The translations under genes and the position numbers were made by a program. The notes below the pieces were generated by a model. The model saw nothing but the letters and a program-made list of their open reading frames with translations, had not been told where the DNA came from and did no database searches. From assembly GCA_963828705.1 (NCBI GenBank), contig CAWHGA010000038.1, forward strand, positions 186,001 through 250,000: DNA of 64,000 nucleotides. Reading direction: 5' to 3'. This DNA comes from CAWDJT01 sp963828705. Lineage in GTDB: Bacteria > Desulfobacterota > Syntrophobacteria > Syntrophobacterales > Syntrophobacteraceae. Positions 51,782 through 60,985 of this stretch are shown in pieces; within the stretch, counting starts at the first letter, position 1, and each line of letters starts with the position of its first letter.

Positions 51782-52073
51782 TCAGCGCTGCGGTTTCAGT
51801 TGCGAAGCCAGTTGTTGGTAAAGGAGCTTGCCCAGACCCAGACCGGGGCCGTGGCTGAGTTCCTTGGCCACCGTTTCGTCCAACATGCTTTCGTAGAGTT
51901 CCATAGCGTTGTCGTGGGCTTCTATACCTGCCTTGGCGATCGTCTCCCGCATAGACTTGAACAGGATGTTGGTCAGCACGGCTTCGAAGTCTTCGCACGC
52001 TCCTTTGAGTTTCGATTTTTCTATCGCCGCTTTCTGCGCTGTCATTGATGGGCTGTAAGGTTGACACTCTCAT
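51782..52073 (-). CDS. flgJ: FlgJ rod-binding domain protein (frameshift near the start)
   Basis: Probably starts at ATG 52073 (MRVSTLQPIN), shifts frame near 52040 and continues KAAIEKSKLKGACEDFEAVLTNILFKSMRET. The conserved FlgJ N-terminal (rod-binding) pattern is clear: a helix with C.DFEA, then ELYESMLDETVAKELS and GLGLGKLLYQQL. At ~97 residues it has only the rod-capping half and lacks the C-terminal muramidase domain of enterobacterial FlgJ. The lytic transglycosylase at 22.0-22.7 kb could supply that activity (inference). Confidence 0.85.
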
Positions 52074-52131
52074 AGTTTTGACGCTTTCTGGCGGCATTTC
52101 ACCCACTCGGAGACGCCGGCCGTTTGTCGAT

Positions 52132-52887
52132 TTACGTTGGATTCCAATGGAAGATGAGTTCCACGCGACGATTCACCGACTGCTGCGCTGCGGATGCGTT
52201 CGCCAGGATGGGTTGGGTGCTGCCGTATCCAGCGAGCGCAAACAGCTTGGGGTTGACGCCACCATTGATCACCAGGTACTCCATCACCGCCTCGGCTCGC
52301 GCCAGTGAAAGCTCTTCGTTGGAGGGGAAGCGCTCGCTGTGGATAGGCACATCGTCGGTGTGGCCATCAATGCAAATCGAATACAGCCCCGACTTCATAA
52401 ACTGGGCTAGCTTGTCCAAAACCGGATAGGCTTTGGGGTTCAAGGTGACCTGTCCGCTTTCGAAGAGCAGTTGTTCCCCGAGGATAAAAGAGAAACCCGC
52501 GTCATTTTCCAGATTTCGATACCAGATGGCTTTGCCCGCAGCCATGCGCTGCGCATCGCGATCCTTGATCTGATCAGCGCTACGGACCTGTTCTGTGCTT
52601 ACCACTTCCATTTGCTCCAGGTCTGACAGGTTCTTGATGATCTCCCGGACCAACCGATAGGGGTGGATGGCCACTCTATCGTCTGCCTTTAAGTCGAGAA
52701 TTCCACTGGCTTTGGAGAAATTCTGAAAAGTGCTGCGGAATGCCCGAGCATTAAGCGATGACATCGAGAACAACAGCACGAAGAAGGTGAGAAGGAGTGT
52801 GCAAAGATCGGCAAAGGTGACCAGCCAGGCATTGGGATTGGGCACCGGTTCCGCGCTCTTGCGCTCTCGCGGGGGGGGCTGGGCCAT
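52132..52887 (-). CDS. MotB-like OmpA-domain protein (first of two)
   Basis: 251 residues from ATG 52887 (GAGAGGAT upstream). A short cytoplasmic start is followed by one membrane helix with the MotB-type aspartate (WLVTFADLCTLLLTFFVLLFSM). A periplasmic linker leads to an OmpA peptidoglycan-binding domain (ICIDGHTDDVPI, SLARAEAVMEYL, LFALAGYGSTQPI, VNRRVELIF). In stators MotB partners MotA, but no motA gene is adjacent. It lies between flgJ and a second MotB-like gene in the basal-body operon. Confidence 0.9.
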   Translation of the reverse strand: MAQPPPRERKSAEPVPNPNAWLVTFADLCTLLLTFFVLLFSMSSLNARAFRSTFQNFSKASGILDLKADDRVAIHPYRLVREIIKNLSDLEQMEVVSTEQVRSADQIKDRDAQRMAAGKAIWYRNLENDAGFSFILGEQLLFESGQVTLNPKAYPVLDKLAQFMKSGLYSICIDGHTDDVPIHSERFPSNEELSLARAEAVMEYLVINGGVNPKLFALAGYGSTQPILANASAAQQSVNRRVELIFHWNPT

Positions 52888-52998
52888 TGGTTGAAATCCT
52901 CTCCGATGTCCGCTTCTCTTCATGGTTGTCTTGGAATGCCCACTTGTTTTGCTCACCCTTTGGCCAACCATCACCAAGGTCCCGGTGTATTGGCGGTC

Positions 52999-53842
52999 CT
53001 ATGGTTTTGCGCCATCTCCCGGACCCCCCAGGGAACTGGCGGGCTTGTCAGATATTGGGTACAGGCGGAAGAAAAAGTTCTTGTAGTTGAAAAAATGACT
53101 GGGCGTCAGTGGTTGCTGCAACAGTGATGCAGGCCGGTTTTCATTCTTGCCCAGGAGGATCTCGATGCGCATGTTCTTGAACCGGAATTGGGGAAACTCC
53201 GACCCATCGATCAGCGGCTGGTAATAGCTAAAGCCGTGAGCGCTCATGCGCTCGCCGGCAATCCCTTGACTCCGAAAATAATCATAGACTCTGCGAGCTC
53301 TTTTTACCGAGCTTGCCCAGGATCGTTGCGACCAGTCAGCCGCCGCCACGTCCTCGTAGGGATCCGAGTGACCTCGGATTTCGATGTTCTCGCCACTCTT
53401 GACAAGGTGTGCGGCCACGGTGCTGAGATAGGGGAGGATGCGCGGCTGGAATTCAAAGTTGCCGCCGCGAAAGATGTCGCGGTGACTAATGCGCACGGCG
53501 ACCTTCTCACTCTCTTTGAAAAGATGGATTTCCGCATCCAGCCCAGCAGCACTAGCGCATTTGTGTCAGACTCTGAAGATCAACCGCGGGGTTCTTGCGC
53601 ATGGGTGGTTCAGCTTCGCTGGGATCCTTGCCTTGCTCAGCCACAAGGGGAGACCGTCCTCCCGGTTGGATGCCGAATGAACCCACCAGCGAATTGAGCA
53701 CAGCACGTTCCCGCTTCTGATCCACCATCGACATGCTGATCAGCAACACGAAGAACGAAAGCAACAGGATGCACAGGTCTGTGTAGGTGATCATCCACCG
53801 GTTCACATTCTGAGGTTCTTCTTCTTGCTTTCTCACTGCCAT
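52999..53842 (-). CDS. MotB-like OmpA-domain protein (second, frameshifted)
   Basis: Start ATG 53842. The membrane helix with aspartate reads MITYTDLCILLLSFFVLLISM. The first frame ends at ~53552 (SLTQMR). One base change near 53560 restores AAGLDAEIHLFKESEKVAVRIS and the OmpA domain (IEIRGHSDPYEDV, RARRVYDYFRSQGI, AHGFSYYQPL). Joined length ~281 residues. Two MotB-like proteins with no MotA between flgI and flgJ suggest accessory stator or motor-disc proteins, or a MotA encoded elsewhere. Confidence 0.85.
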
Positions 53843-54061
53843 GGCTATCTCTCACCGTTGACGATAAGGCCAGCTTGGGGCACCGTCTGATTGAAGCCCA
53901 TCATTGGCAACTTTCGGGAAAGGTCTGATTCTGCATCTGGCTTAGGGGTAGGTTTGAGGCCGACCCTAATAATATAATGCCTCCAGAAGATTGCGGGGGC
54001 AAATCTTTCCCAAAAAATTCATCCGGAGCAGAAAGGTTTCCGGTCGGATATTATTCGGATA

Positions 54062-55171
54062 TTAAATGATCTCCAACTCTGCCTGCAGGGCACCAGCAGC
54101 CTTGATGGCCTGTAAAATCGTGATGAGGTCCCGTGGCGTCACGCCGATGGCGTTGAGTCCCCTGACCACTTCAGAGATGCTGACTCCGGACCCAACAATG
54201 GCGAGCGAACCCTTCTTCTCCTGAGCCTCAACCGTGGTGCCGGGAACCACCACCGTCTGTCCCCTGGAAAGCGGTTGTGGCTGGGATACCTTGGGTTCTT
54301 CGCTGATCTGGACAGTCAGACCGCCATGAGCGATGGCGACCGGCGCGATGCGCACGTTTTCTCCCATCACTACAGTTCCGGTTCGTTCATTGACGATTAC
54401 TTTAGCAACCACATCGGGTTGGATCTGCAGGTTCTCCATCTTCGAGATCATTTCCACCAATTTGTTAGCGTGCTGTGGTGGCACGTCCATCCGAATGCTG
54501 GCGGGATCGACCGCGTTCGCATAGGTCCCCCCCAGGGCGGTGTTGATGCTCTGGACAGTGCGCAAAGCGGTGGAAAAATCAGGATTCCTGAGTACGAAAA
54601 GGAGCTGTTGCTGGTCTGCAAAGTGATTGGGGACCTCGCGTTCCACCAAGGCGCCACCGCTGATGAATCCCGCAGTAGGATGGTTCTTGGTAACTCCGCC
54701 GCCGGCCCCTCCAGCCGAGAAGCCGCCCAAGGTGAGTGGACCTTGAGCCACGGCATAGACCTGAGAGTCGGGTCCATGCAGGGGGGTCATCAGCAGAGTG
54801 CCTCCCTGGAGACTGGTGGCGTCACCCGTTGAGGACACTTGCACATCAATGCGGCTGCCGCTGCGAAGAAACGCTGGAAAATTGGCAGTGACGATCACGG
54901 CGGCCACATTCTTAACCTTGATCAGTCTGGGCTCCACATGAATCCCCATGTTGTCCAGCAGGTTTGCCAGAGTGCTGAGCGTGAATTGGGTCTTGTCTTT
55001 GTCGCCGCTGCCGTTGAGTCCTACCACCAGCCCGTACCCGATCAGCTGGTTGGGACGATTGCCCACGAAGGAGCCAACGTCCTTAATCCTGGTGGCCTGG
55101 GCGGTACTGACATGGCAAATTACCATGGCAACGAGCAAACTCAACAAGACCCTGACTAGTTTCATCCACAT
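54062..55171 (-). CDS. flgI: Flagellar P-ring protein FlgI
   Basis: 369 residues, the normal length. It has a signal peptide (LVRVLLSLLVAMVICHVSTAQA) followed by the classic FlgI opening RIKDVGSFVGNRPNQLIGYGLVVGL. Later signatures are LVEREVP, VVMGENVRIAPVAIAHGGLTV and the C-terminal VVRGLNAIGVTPRDLITILQ. FlgI forms the periplasmic ring around the rod in the peptidoglycan layer. It lies 18 bp after flgH. Confidence 0.98.
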   Translation of the reverse strand: MWMKLVRVLLSLLVAMVICHVSTAQATRIKDVGSFVGNRPNQLIGYGLVVGLNGSGDKDKTQFTLSTLANLLDNMGIHVEPRLIKVKNVAAVIVTANFPAFLRSGSRIDVQVSSTGDATSLQGGTLLMTPLHGPDSQVYAVAQGPLTLGGFSAGGAGGGVTKNHPTAGFISGGALVEREVPNHFADQQQLLFVLRNPDFSTALRTVQSINTALGGTYANAVDPASIRMDVPPQHANKLVEMISKMENLQIQPDVVAKVIVNERTGTVVMGENVRIAPVAIAHGGLTVQISEEPKVSQPQPLSRGQTVVVPGTTVEAQEKKGSLAIVGSGVSISEVVRGLNAIGVTPRDLITILQAIKAAGALQAELEII

Positions 55172-55189
55172 GGTGTCACCCTTTACCGA

Positions 55190-55969
55190 TCAAAATGGAT
55201 TGACAGCATCAAAGACCCGCATCAACCATCCCGGCCTCTCTTGGTTGCTCACCGGACCCTTGCCTACAAAGAAGATCTTCGCGTCGGCGATTTTCTGGGA
55301 AAGAATCTCATTTTGCCGCGTAATATCCATGGGGCGAATCACCCCTTCCAGGACAATCTGCTGCAATTCCTCATTGACCTTGGTCCAGCGAGAACCACGA
55401 ATGACGAAATTGCCATTGGGAAGGACCTCAACGATGGTGGCCGTCATAGTGGTAGTCATGGTGTCCTTGCGGGTAGCAGTCCCGGAGCCGTTGAAGTTGG
55501 TGTCGAACTTGCCCTGGTAGCCGTATTTGAGTGAATCCATAATAACTTTATCCGCTGCGCTCAATCCTGAAAACGCGAAATCTGCTGACATATCCTTCGT
55601 TCGGCCGGTTTTAGTGGAGCCCGTTTTGGAAGCCTGGGCATTCTCGCTCACGGTGATGGAAACGATGTCGCCCACTTTGCGAGCCCTCACGTCCTCGTAG
55701 TAGCTGGCACCGCGTTCCGTCCACAGAGAGCCAGTGCTGATTCCGTGGGCTGGCGGCGGAGCCGGCGGTGGGGTGGCCACTGGACTGATTGCCGGGGTGA
55801 CCTGGGGGCCAGGCTGCACGTTTGTCTTGTTGGTTGTTGTAGTGCAGGCCGCCAGCAACACAACCATTGCCGCCGAGAACAAACTGAACAGGCAGCCCTT
55901 CAGGTGCTGACGGCGCCTAGTAGCGATTCTGAACTGTGTCAGGTGGGTGGCGATGGCTGGGCCGCCCAT
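55190..55969 (-). CDS. flgH: Flagellar L-ring lipoprotein FlgH
   Basis: Up to 259 residues; the exact start is uncertain because ATG 55969 has no clear ribosome binding site. A lipoprotein signal is seen (MVVLLAACTTTTN, lipobox LAAC). The FlgH core follows: GSLWTERGASYYEDVRARKVGDIVSITV, GSGTATRKDTMTTTMTA, VLPNGNFVIRGSR and GVIRPMDITRQNEILSQKIADAKI. It forms the outer-membrane ring, confirming a diderm organism. Confidence 0.97.
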   Translation of the reverse strand: MGGPAIATHLTQFRIATRRRQHLKGCLFSLFSAAMVVLLAACTTTTNKTNVQPGPQVTPAISPVATPPPAPPPAHGISTGSLWTERGASYYEDVRARKVGDIVSITVSENAQASKTGSTKTGRTKDMSADFAFSGLSAADKVIMDSLKYGYQGKFDTNFNGSGTATRKDTMTTTMTATIVEVLPNGNFVIRGSRWTKVNEELQQIVLEGVIRPMDITRQNEILSQKIADAKIFFVGKGPVSNQERPGWLMRVFDAVNPF

Positions 55970-56130
55970 GACGAACCAGAAATGGCTTCACCAAGCGAAC
56001 AGGGGCAGTGAGGGCTAATCGAATCATGGTACGCTCCAATGGAGATTTGTCTCTTCCCCCCTCTCGGCTGCGAGGTCAGGGAGATAGTGGCGAGTAAAAC
56101 CAGATCGGGTCCATCCTTACCGAGAACCGA

Positions 56131-57168
56131 TCAGGGAATCAGCTCCACCGTGTGGGAATCGATGACGCGACAAACCAGGGCTTTCTTGGAATCCAGGTTG
56201 ACAATCCGGACCTTGTCCCCCAGTCCGCCGTCCTCTTTCGCCTGTCCTTTGGCTATGAGCTTCAAACCTTCCTGATTGTAGACAACAGCCACGGCGCTGC
56301 CGCGTTTCACTGCAATGGCTTTGTCCAGGGTCTGTGTGTCGATGGGCTGGTTCACCGCCACATCTGACATCAGGCGTTTGCCGAGGACCTGATCAACACC
56401 GGTCAGAAACCGTTCTGGATGCTGGGCGACATTGATGCGGAGCAGCTGGAGGTCGCCGGTTCCAACGGTCTCGTTGCGTTTCAAGCTACGGGCTGCGCAG
56501 ACCACCATTTGGAAAACCTGTACCCTCGAGACAACCCTGACGCTCTGAGCCTTGCTGCCGTCCACATTGAGCTGGATGGTGAACCCAGTATTGCCGGAAA
56601 CCGCGTCCTGTAGGGGGTTCAGCACTTCCCAGCTGAGTGCCCCATAGGGAACCACCACCGACTCTTGTAGACCGGCTGTTTGTACGATGACGTCCTCTGG
56701 CTTGGTGGGAACACTGCTGAGGATATGCTGGCGTACGATCTCCTCGATTTGACCCTTGGATACGACCTGTTTGCGCCGTTCGATGCTGATCTTGTCAGGA
56801 AGCTTGATGGTCACAGAGTCAGGATTCAGTCCCTGGGATTCAATAAGTTGTCGCAAGTAACTCCGGAGATTTCGCAGGTTGATGGTCTTGGTAGCATCCG
56901 CTTCCGGGGCGGCACCAATATCAATTCCAGCCAGATAGATCTTCCAGTCTTCCGGCAAGGTCTCAGCTTCACAAAGGTCCAGCAGGTTTACCCGCTGACC
57001 GCTGACCATGACGCGGTTGTGCAAGGAAAGGGCAGGCAATTGGGTCATGGCCTGAACACACTGTGGGATCTCCGTTGCGGTTCTTCCGGGGAGCCACCAT
57101 GGGGGTGCCAGGAAGGCTGCACAAGAAATCGCTGCGCACAACAGGGTTCGAAATTGGACGGCGTGCAT
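56131..57168 (-). CDS. flgA: Flagella basal body P-ring formation protein FlgA
   Basis: 345 residues from ATG 57168 (GAGGTG upstream), with a signal peptide (LLCAAISCAAFLAPPWW). The C-terminal SAF-like domain is recognisable: ARSLKRNETVGTGDLQLLRINV, QVLGKRLMSDVAVNQPI and the ending LGDKVRIVNLDSKKALVCRVID. FlgA is the periplasmic chaperone for FlgI assembly. It is longer than enterobacterial FlgA (~220), owing to an N-terminal domain common in deltaproteobacteria. Confidence 0.93.
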   Translation of the reverse strand: MHAVQFRTLLCAAISCAAFLAPPWWLPGRTATEIPQCVQAMTQLPALSLHNRVMVSGQRVNLLDLCEAETLPEDWKIYLAGIDIGAAPEADATKTINLRNLRSYLRQLIESQGLNPDSVTIKLPDKISIERRKQVVSKGQIEEIVRQHILSSVPTKPEDVIVQTAGLQESVVVPYGALSWEVLNPLQDAVSGNTGFTIQLNVDGSKAQSVRVVSRVQVFQMVVCAARSLKRNETVGTGDLQLLRINVAQHPERFLTGVDQVLGKRLMSDVAVNQPIDTQTLDKAIAVKRGSAVAVVYNQEGLKLIAKGQAKEDGGLGDKVRIVNLDSKKALVCRVIDSHTVELIP

Positions 57169-57264
57169 GGTTCACCTCGCTACCAACATGACTGTTGCTG
57201 GCACCCGGGAACGGGCCAGAAAGACCGATACCCACTCAACTGCAAGAGTGCCAGGCTGCAGGGC

Positions 57265-58047
57265 CTATGCCCTGACGTTGTTTGCCATTTGCAGCATCTC
57301 GTCGGAGGTCTTGATGATCTTGGAATTGGCTTCATAGGCTCGCTGGCCTGCAATCATGTTCACCATCTCCTCCACCACGTTGATATTGGAACTCTCCAGA
57401 AACCCCTGCATCAGAGTGCCGAAACCATCCTGCCCCGGGGTTCCTTCCTGGGCTTCACCGGAAGAATCCGAAGGGATGAAAAGGTTCTTGCCCACACTCA
57501 CCAAACCAGCCACATTGGTGAAGCGGTAAAGGTTGAGCTGGGTAGTGGTGACCACCGTCCCGGTCTGGTCAACAGCACTCACCAGTCCCCCAGGGTCGAC
57601 CGTAACTTGTATGGCGGTGTTGGGAATGCTGACCTCAGGCTGTAAACGATTGCCCATCGCATCCACAATGAAACCGTCCTTGTCCATCTTGAAGTCACCC
57701 GAACGGGTGTACGTTTCGTCGGTGCCTCGTAGCACCTTGAAGAATCCTTGGCCTTCGATGGCCATATCGAGAGGATTGCTGGTGTCCGTGAAGTTTCCCT
57801 GGGCAAAGATCTTTTGCACCGCAGCCGTTCGTGACCCCATGCCCACCTGAATGCCGGTGGGGATTTCGGTGCCAGTCTGGGTTTGAGAACCGGGCGCCAC
57901 GGTGGTCTGATACATGAGGTCTTCGAAGTTGGCGCGGCTGCGCTTGAATCCGGTGGTGTTCGCATTGGCAAGGTTGTGTGCGATGACGTCGATATTCAGT
58001 TGCTGCGTCGCCATGCCGGTTGCGGCGGTCCAAAGTGAGCGAATCAT
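57265..58047 (-). CDS. flgG: Flagellar distal rod protein FlgG
   Basis: 260 residues from ATG 58047 (GGGAGG upstream), the normal FlgG length. It opens MIRSLWTAATGMATQQLNIDVIAHNLANANTTGFKRS-like as in all FlgG proteins, has NPLDMAIEGQGFF and ends with NVVEEMVNMIAGQRAYEANS and TSDEMLQMANNV. It forms the distal rod. It lies between flgF and flgA. Confidence 0.98.
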   Translation of the reverse strand: MIRSLWTAATGMATQQLNIDVIAHNLANANTTGFKRSRANFEDLMYQTTVAPGSQTQTGTEIPTGIQVGMGSRTAAVQKIFAQGNFTDTSNPLDMAIEGQGFFKVLRGTDETYTRSGDFKMDKDGFIVDAMGNRLQPEVSIPNTAIQVTVDPGGLVSAVDQTGTVVTTTQLNLYRFTNVAGLVSVGKNLFIPSDSSGEAQEGTPGQDGFGTLMQGFLESSNINVVEEMVNMIAGQRAYEANSKIIKTSDEMLQMANNVRA

Positions 58048-58261
58048 GTTTTCCTCCCTGCGATAATCAAAATGCCGGAACTCGACTGTTCCTGTTGCCC
58101 ATACCTCAACCAACATCCCTCAGATGAACATCCGTTGCATCCGCTGTTGCCTCATGCCGCTGCTGCGGCTCCAATCGGTCTGGCATGTCATTAGATCTTC
58201 GATCATTCGGGCCGCAGAACTCGTGAACACCACCTACCACCTTTTGCCAATTCGATGAGGC

Positions 58262-58939
58262 TTATGGATTCGCGAGTTTGTTGGTCAGTTGTGAATCAAT
58301 CTGATCAAACGACTGCAAGATCTTCTGGTAAGATTCAAAGTTCCTTAGAGTGTCAATCATCTGCGTCATTTCTTCGACGACGTTGAAATTTGCCTGTTCC
58401 AGGGCCCCCTGCTGAACCGTACAGTTAGTGGCCGGCAAAGGTGCCACCTTTGGGTCCGCCGGGGTGAAGTATCCGTTGGCAGCCTTGGTCAGGACGGTTT
58501 TGGGAGGAAACCGCACCAAATCCAGTGTGGCAATACTCTCTTTGTCGTCAAATATTTGACCATCTTCGTTGATACGTACCGCTGAGTTGCTGGTTCGAAT
58601 GGGGCCTTTCTTGCCCAGCACCGGCCAGCCTTCCAGGGTTGTTATGACGCCGTCGCGACGGTGTTTCATGTCGCCATTGCGGGTGTACTGGACGCCTTGG
58701 TCGGTTTGCACTCGAAGATATCCATCCCCGATTAGGGCGACGTTCAGAGGGTTATCGGTGGTTCGCACTGAACCTTGTTCCAACCGAGGCGAACTGGTCT
58801 CGACCAGGAAGTCCTTGAACTGCACAGTGTCCTTTTTGAAGCCGGCCGTGTTGGTGTTGGCGATGTTGTTGGAAATCACTTCCAGGCGCTTTTGTTGTTC
58901 CCTGGTTCCCAAAGCGGCGCAATAGTATCCGATTCTCAT
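58262..58939 (-). CDS. flgF: Flagellar proximal rod protein FlgF
   Basis: About 225 residues from ATG 58939, supported by GAAGGAG; longer readings start upstream of this site. The rod/hook N-terminal motif reads RLEVISNNIANTNTAGFKKDT, then NPLNVALIGDGYLRVQT, and the end QANFNVVEEMTQMIDTLRNFE. It forms part of the proximal rod. An exact sigma-54 promoter lies just upstream, so flgF starts a sigma-54-dependent operon. Confidence 0.93.
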   Translation of the reverse strand: MRIGYYCAALGTREQQKRLEVISNNIANTNTAGFKKDTVQFKDFLVETSSPRLEQGSVRTTDNPLNVALIGDGYLRVQTDQGVQYTRNGDMKHRRDGVITTLEGWPVLGKKGPIRTSNSAVRINEDGQIFDDKESIATLDLVRFPPKTVLTKAANGYFTPADPKVAPLPATNCTVQQGALEQANFNVVEEMTQMIDTLRNFESYQKILQSFDQIDSQLTNKLANP

Positions 58940-58968
58940 GACAGTGACTCCTTCGACCTCAACTTTAT

Positions 58969-58983
58969 GCAATGGCAGTGCCA
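58969..58983 (-). promoter_or_regulatory. Sigma-54 (-24/-12) promoter of flgF
   Basis: On the minus strand the sequence is TGGCAC-TGCCA-TTGC, an exact match to TGGCAC-N5-TTGC. Transcription would begin ~12 bases further, just before the GAAGGAG of flgF, leaving a very short leader. Confidence 0.85.
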
Positions 58984-59426
58984 GCCGCAAGAGTCCCCGG
59001 CATCATCTGCAAACCGGCGTCACGCGGGTTTTCCCGGAATGGCTCCTGTTGGGTGAGAGCGCAACCAGGCAAGTATTGCCAGTATCCCCCATCCAGATTT
59101 GCCTGACAGGTGTGTTACCCGAAAGAAGTCGACTTCTGGTCTCAAATGGGAGGAGGGGCTTTCTAGCCGGCCATTCAATCGGCAGTCCAGAGAGCCAACC
59201 CTCGACGCGAGTTTTTGTCCCCACATTTCTGCGGGATTTGAGGACGTCGGCAGCGTTGACTGGGCAGGTGAAGAAGTTGGCCAAGGAGCTTGTCTGACAG
59301 AGTCGTGGCCTCTTGGGAACCCTGCTGGATCCGCATGAAGCCCGCCCCCGCAGGTTCGCGCCACTGGGTTGGACGCGGCGTCATACAGGGTCGAACTTTA
59401 TTCCTTGGCGGAATCCAGCGGCGCCG

Positions 59427-59442
59427 CCCGTCATGAGACGGG
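59427..59442 (-). terminator. Hairpin after the upstream flagellar operon
   Basis: CCCGTC-ATGA-GACGGG, a perfect 6-bp stem with a tetraloop, extendable by flanking G-C pairs. It lies ~110 bp beyond the stop of the 59553-60050 gene on the minus strand. There is no T run. Confidence 0.5.
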
Positions 59443-59552
59443 GGCTGCTTAACCACATCGGTGGCTGAAGGTATTATCTGAGGACAGGCGTCTTATGGTC
59501 AAAGGGATAGTGGATGCAGCTCGCAACGAGCAAAGCCGGCTGAAGCAAATCC

Positions 59553-60050
59553 TCAGGCTGGTTCGGGGCGTTTGGCCAGACGCTGGAGCTTCAGGATCAG
59601 TTCCACTTCACCCCGAGGTTTTTTGATGCGCTGCGCAATAGTTTCGGCATCCAGTCCCTGACTTGCCAGGCGCAGGATCTCCTGTTGTTCCTCATGGCGA
59701 GTGGAACCTTCGGGTGGGGTGCCAGGCAGCGGGTGGGCCAAGGGCTGATTCTGAAGCTGATCAATAGTATTTTGGGCTTCTTCCAGGCGGGAATCCAGTT
59801 GCGTCAATACCTGCTGGATCAACTGCTGGCGTTGCTCCAGGTTTGAGTCAAAGGCGTCAGCGATCTCTTTGGTTTCTCGAATGATCCTCTCAAAGGAAGC
59901 CAAGAGCTCTTCGCGCCCCGGTATGACTAATGCTTTGGGTCTTCTCATAAAGAATACCAGCACCACGGTAATCAGGATTACGTCCAATACGATCTGGGCT
60001 GCCGTAAGGAAGAAGGGCTGGGTGTGTAGCCATTCCAATAATGTCTGCAT
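59553..60050 (-). CDS. Small membrane-anchored coiled-coil protein of the flagellar operon
   Basis: 165 residues from ATG 60050 (AGGAGTCG upstream). One N-terminal membrane helix (QIVLDVILITVVLVFFM) is followed by a long coiled coil (ELLASFERIIRETKEIADAFDSN, QQLIQQVLTQLDSRLEEAQN) and a C-terminal helix-turn-helix-like segment (EILRLASQGLDAETIAQRIKKPRGEVELIL). This layout is that of DUF2802/DUF6115-type proteins found beside flagellar genes. Function is unknown. Confidence 0.7.
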   Translation of the reverse strand: MQTLLEWLHTQPFFLTAAQIVLDVILITVVLVFFMRRPKALVIPGREELLASFERIIRETKEIADAFDSNLEQRQQLIQQVLTQLDSRLEEAQNTIDQLQNQPLAHPLPGTPPEGSTRHEEQQEILRLASQGLDAETIAQRIKKPRGEVELILKLQRLAKRPEPA

Positions 60051-60154
60051 GGGGTGCGACTCCTGATAACTCGGCGCAAAAAGTAGCTTGTGGCTCACAC
60101 GCCGTTTCGAGCGCAGCGGCCATACCCGTCCTTCACACCCCCAACCCGCTGACC

Positions 60155-60907
60155 TTACAGCCGGGTGAACTCAGTCAGGGTGATGGCTTGGATGTGGATC
60201 TTGGGGTAGCTGGCCTGCAGATGGGCAAGCAGGTCCCGCTGCACCAGCCTCGCCCAGCTCTTTTGGGAGCTGTCTACCAGATTGTTCGTTTGCATGAAAC
60301 GATAACAGCTGTCCTGAATCGAGGTCTGCTTTTCCCTAAATTTTTCAATAGCGCTGTCCGACAAGAAATCGAATTGCAGGTTCATCTCCACAATGTCTTT
60401 CTTGGATTCGGACCCCGCAAGCAACATGAACTTGGCTTCGAGCTGATAGTTCGGTACCGGTACTGGACGGCGGATAAACTGAATGACGGGAATTTGACGA
60501 TCTTGGCCTTGAAGCTTCATCCAGGCCAGGGCAGGGAGGACCACAAACAGCAACAGGGCAGCACCGATGGCAGTCCATCTCTTGATGGCAATCTTTCGGT
60601 AAATTGGAGTCTTTTGGGGTTCCTTGCCTTCGCTGTTACTGTCCGGCTTGTCGGCTGGTTGTTCAGTGGTCGCAGAGCTCGGCAGTTCTTCAGCCTTGGG
60701 AGCTGCCGGCGGTGGCTTCGGTGCCTTGCCTTCTCTTACTTCGTCCTCAGGCGAGGCGCGCTTGCTTGATCGTTTGCCGCCCGATGCCTGGTCAGCCTCC
60801 AAATTCCCGTCAAGGTCGTGCTCTATACGGTCCAGCATGCTTTCGTCGAAGTTGTCGGCGAATGCCAGGGTGTCGTCGATAACTTTTTTCTTAACTGTGC
60901 GACTCAT
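60155..60907 (-). CDS. FliL-like flagellar basal-body-associated membrane protein
   Basis: 250 residues from ATG 60907. A long charged cytoplasmic N-terminus (Lys/Glu/Pro-rich, ~100 residues) precedes one membrane helix (WTAIGAALLLFVVLPALAWM) and a periplasmic domain with LEAKFMLLAGSESKKDIVEMNLQF-like strands. This matches the topology of FliL-related proteins that surround the stator, but the sequence is divergent and the N-terminus unusually long. The call rests largely on topology and position. Confidence 0.5.
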   Translation of the reverse strand: MSRTVKKKVIDDTLAFADNFDESMLDRIEHDLDGNLEADQASGGKRSSKRASPEDEVREGKAPKPPPAAPKAEELPSSATTEQPADKPDSNSEGKEPQKTPIYRKIAIKRWTAIGAALLLFVVLPALAWMKLQGQDRQIPVIQFIRRPVPVPNYQLEAKFMLLAGSESKKDIVEMNLQFDFLSDSAIEKFREKQTSIQDSCYRFMQTNNLVDSSQKSWARLVQRDLLAHLQASYPKIHIQAITLTEFTRL

Positions 60908-60985
60908 GCTGAACCCTCAAAAGGGAGTCAGGTGGAACTCGCCGCGCTGGATGACCTGCGGCTTGGGTGCTCCCCGCCACCATAA

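Larger units (their letters stand above)
58940..59552. other. Long intergenic region between flgF and the fliL-side operon
   Basis: About 610 bp without a convincing gene. It contains the flgF sigma-54 promoter (58969-58983) and a strong short hairpin (59427-59442). Plus-strand readings here lack ribosome binding sites and family signatures. Confidence 0.5.
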
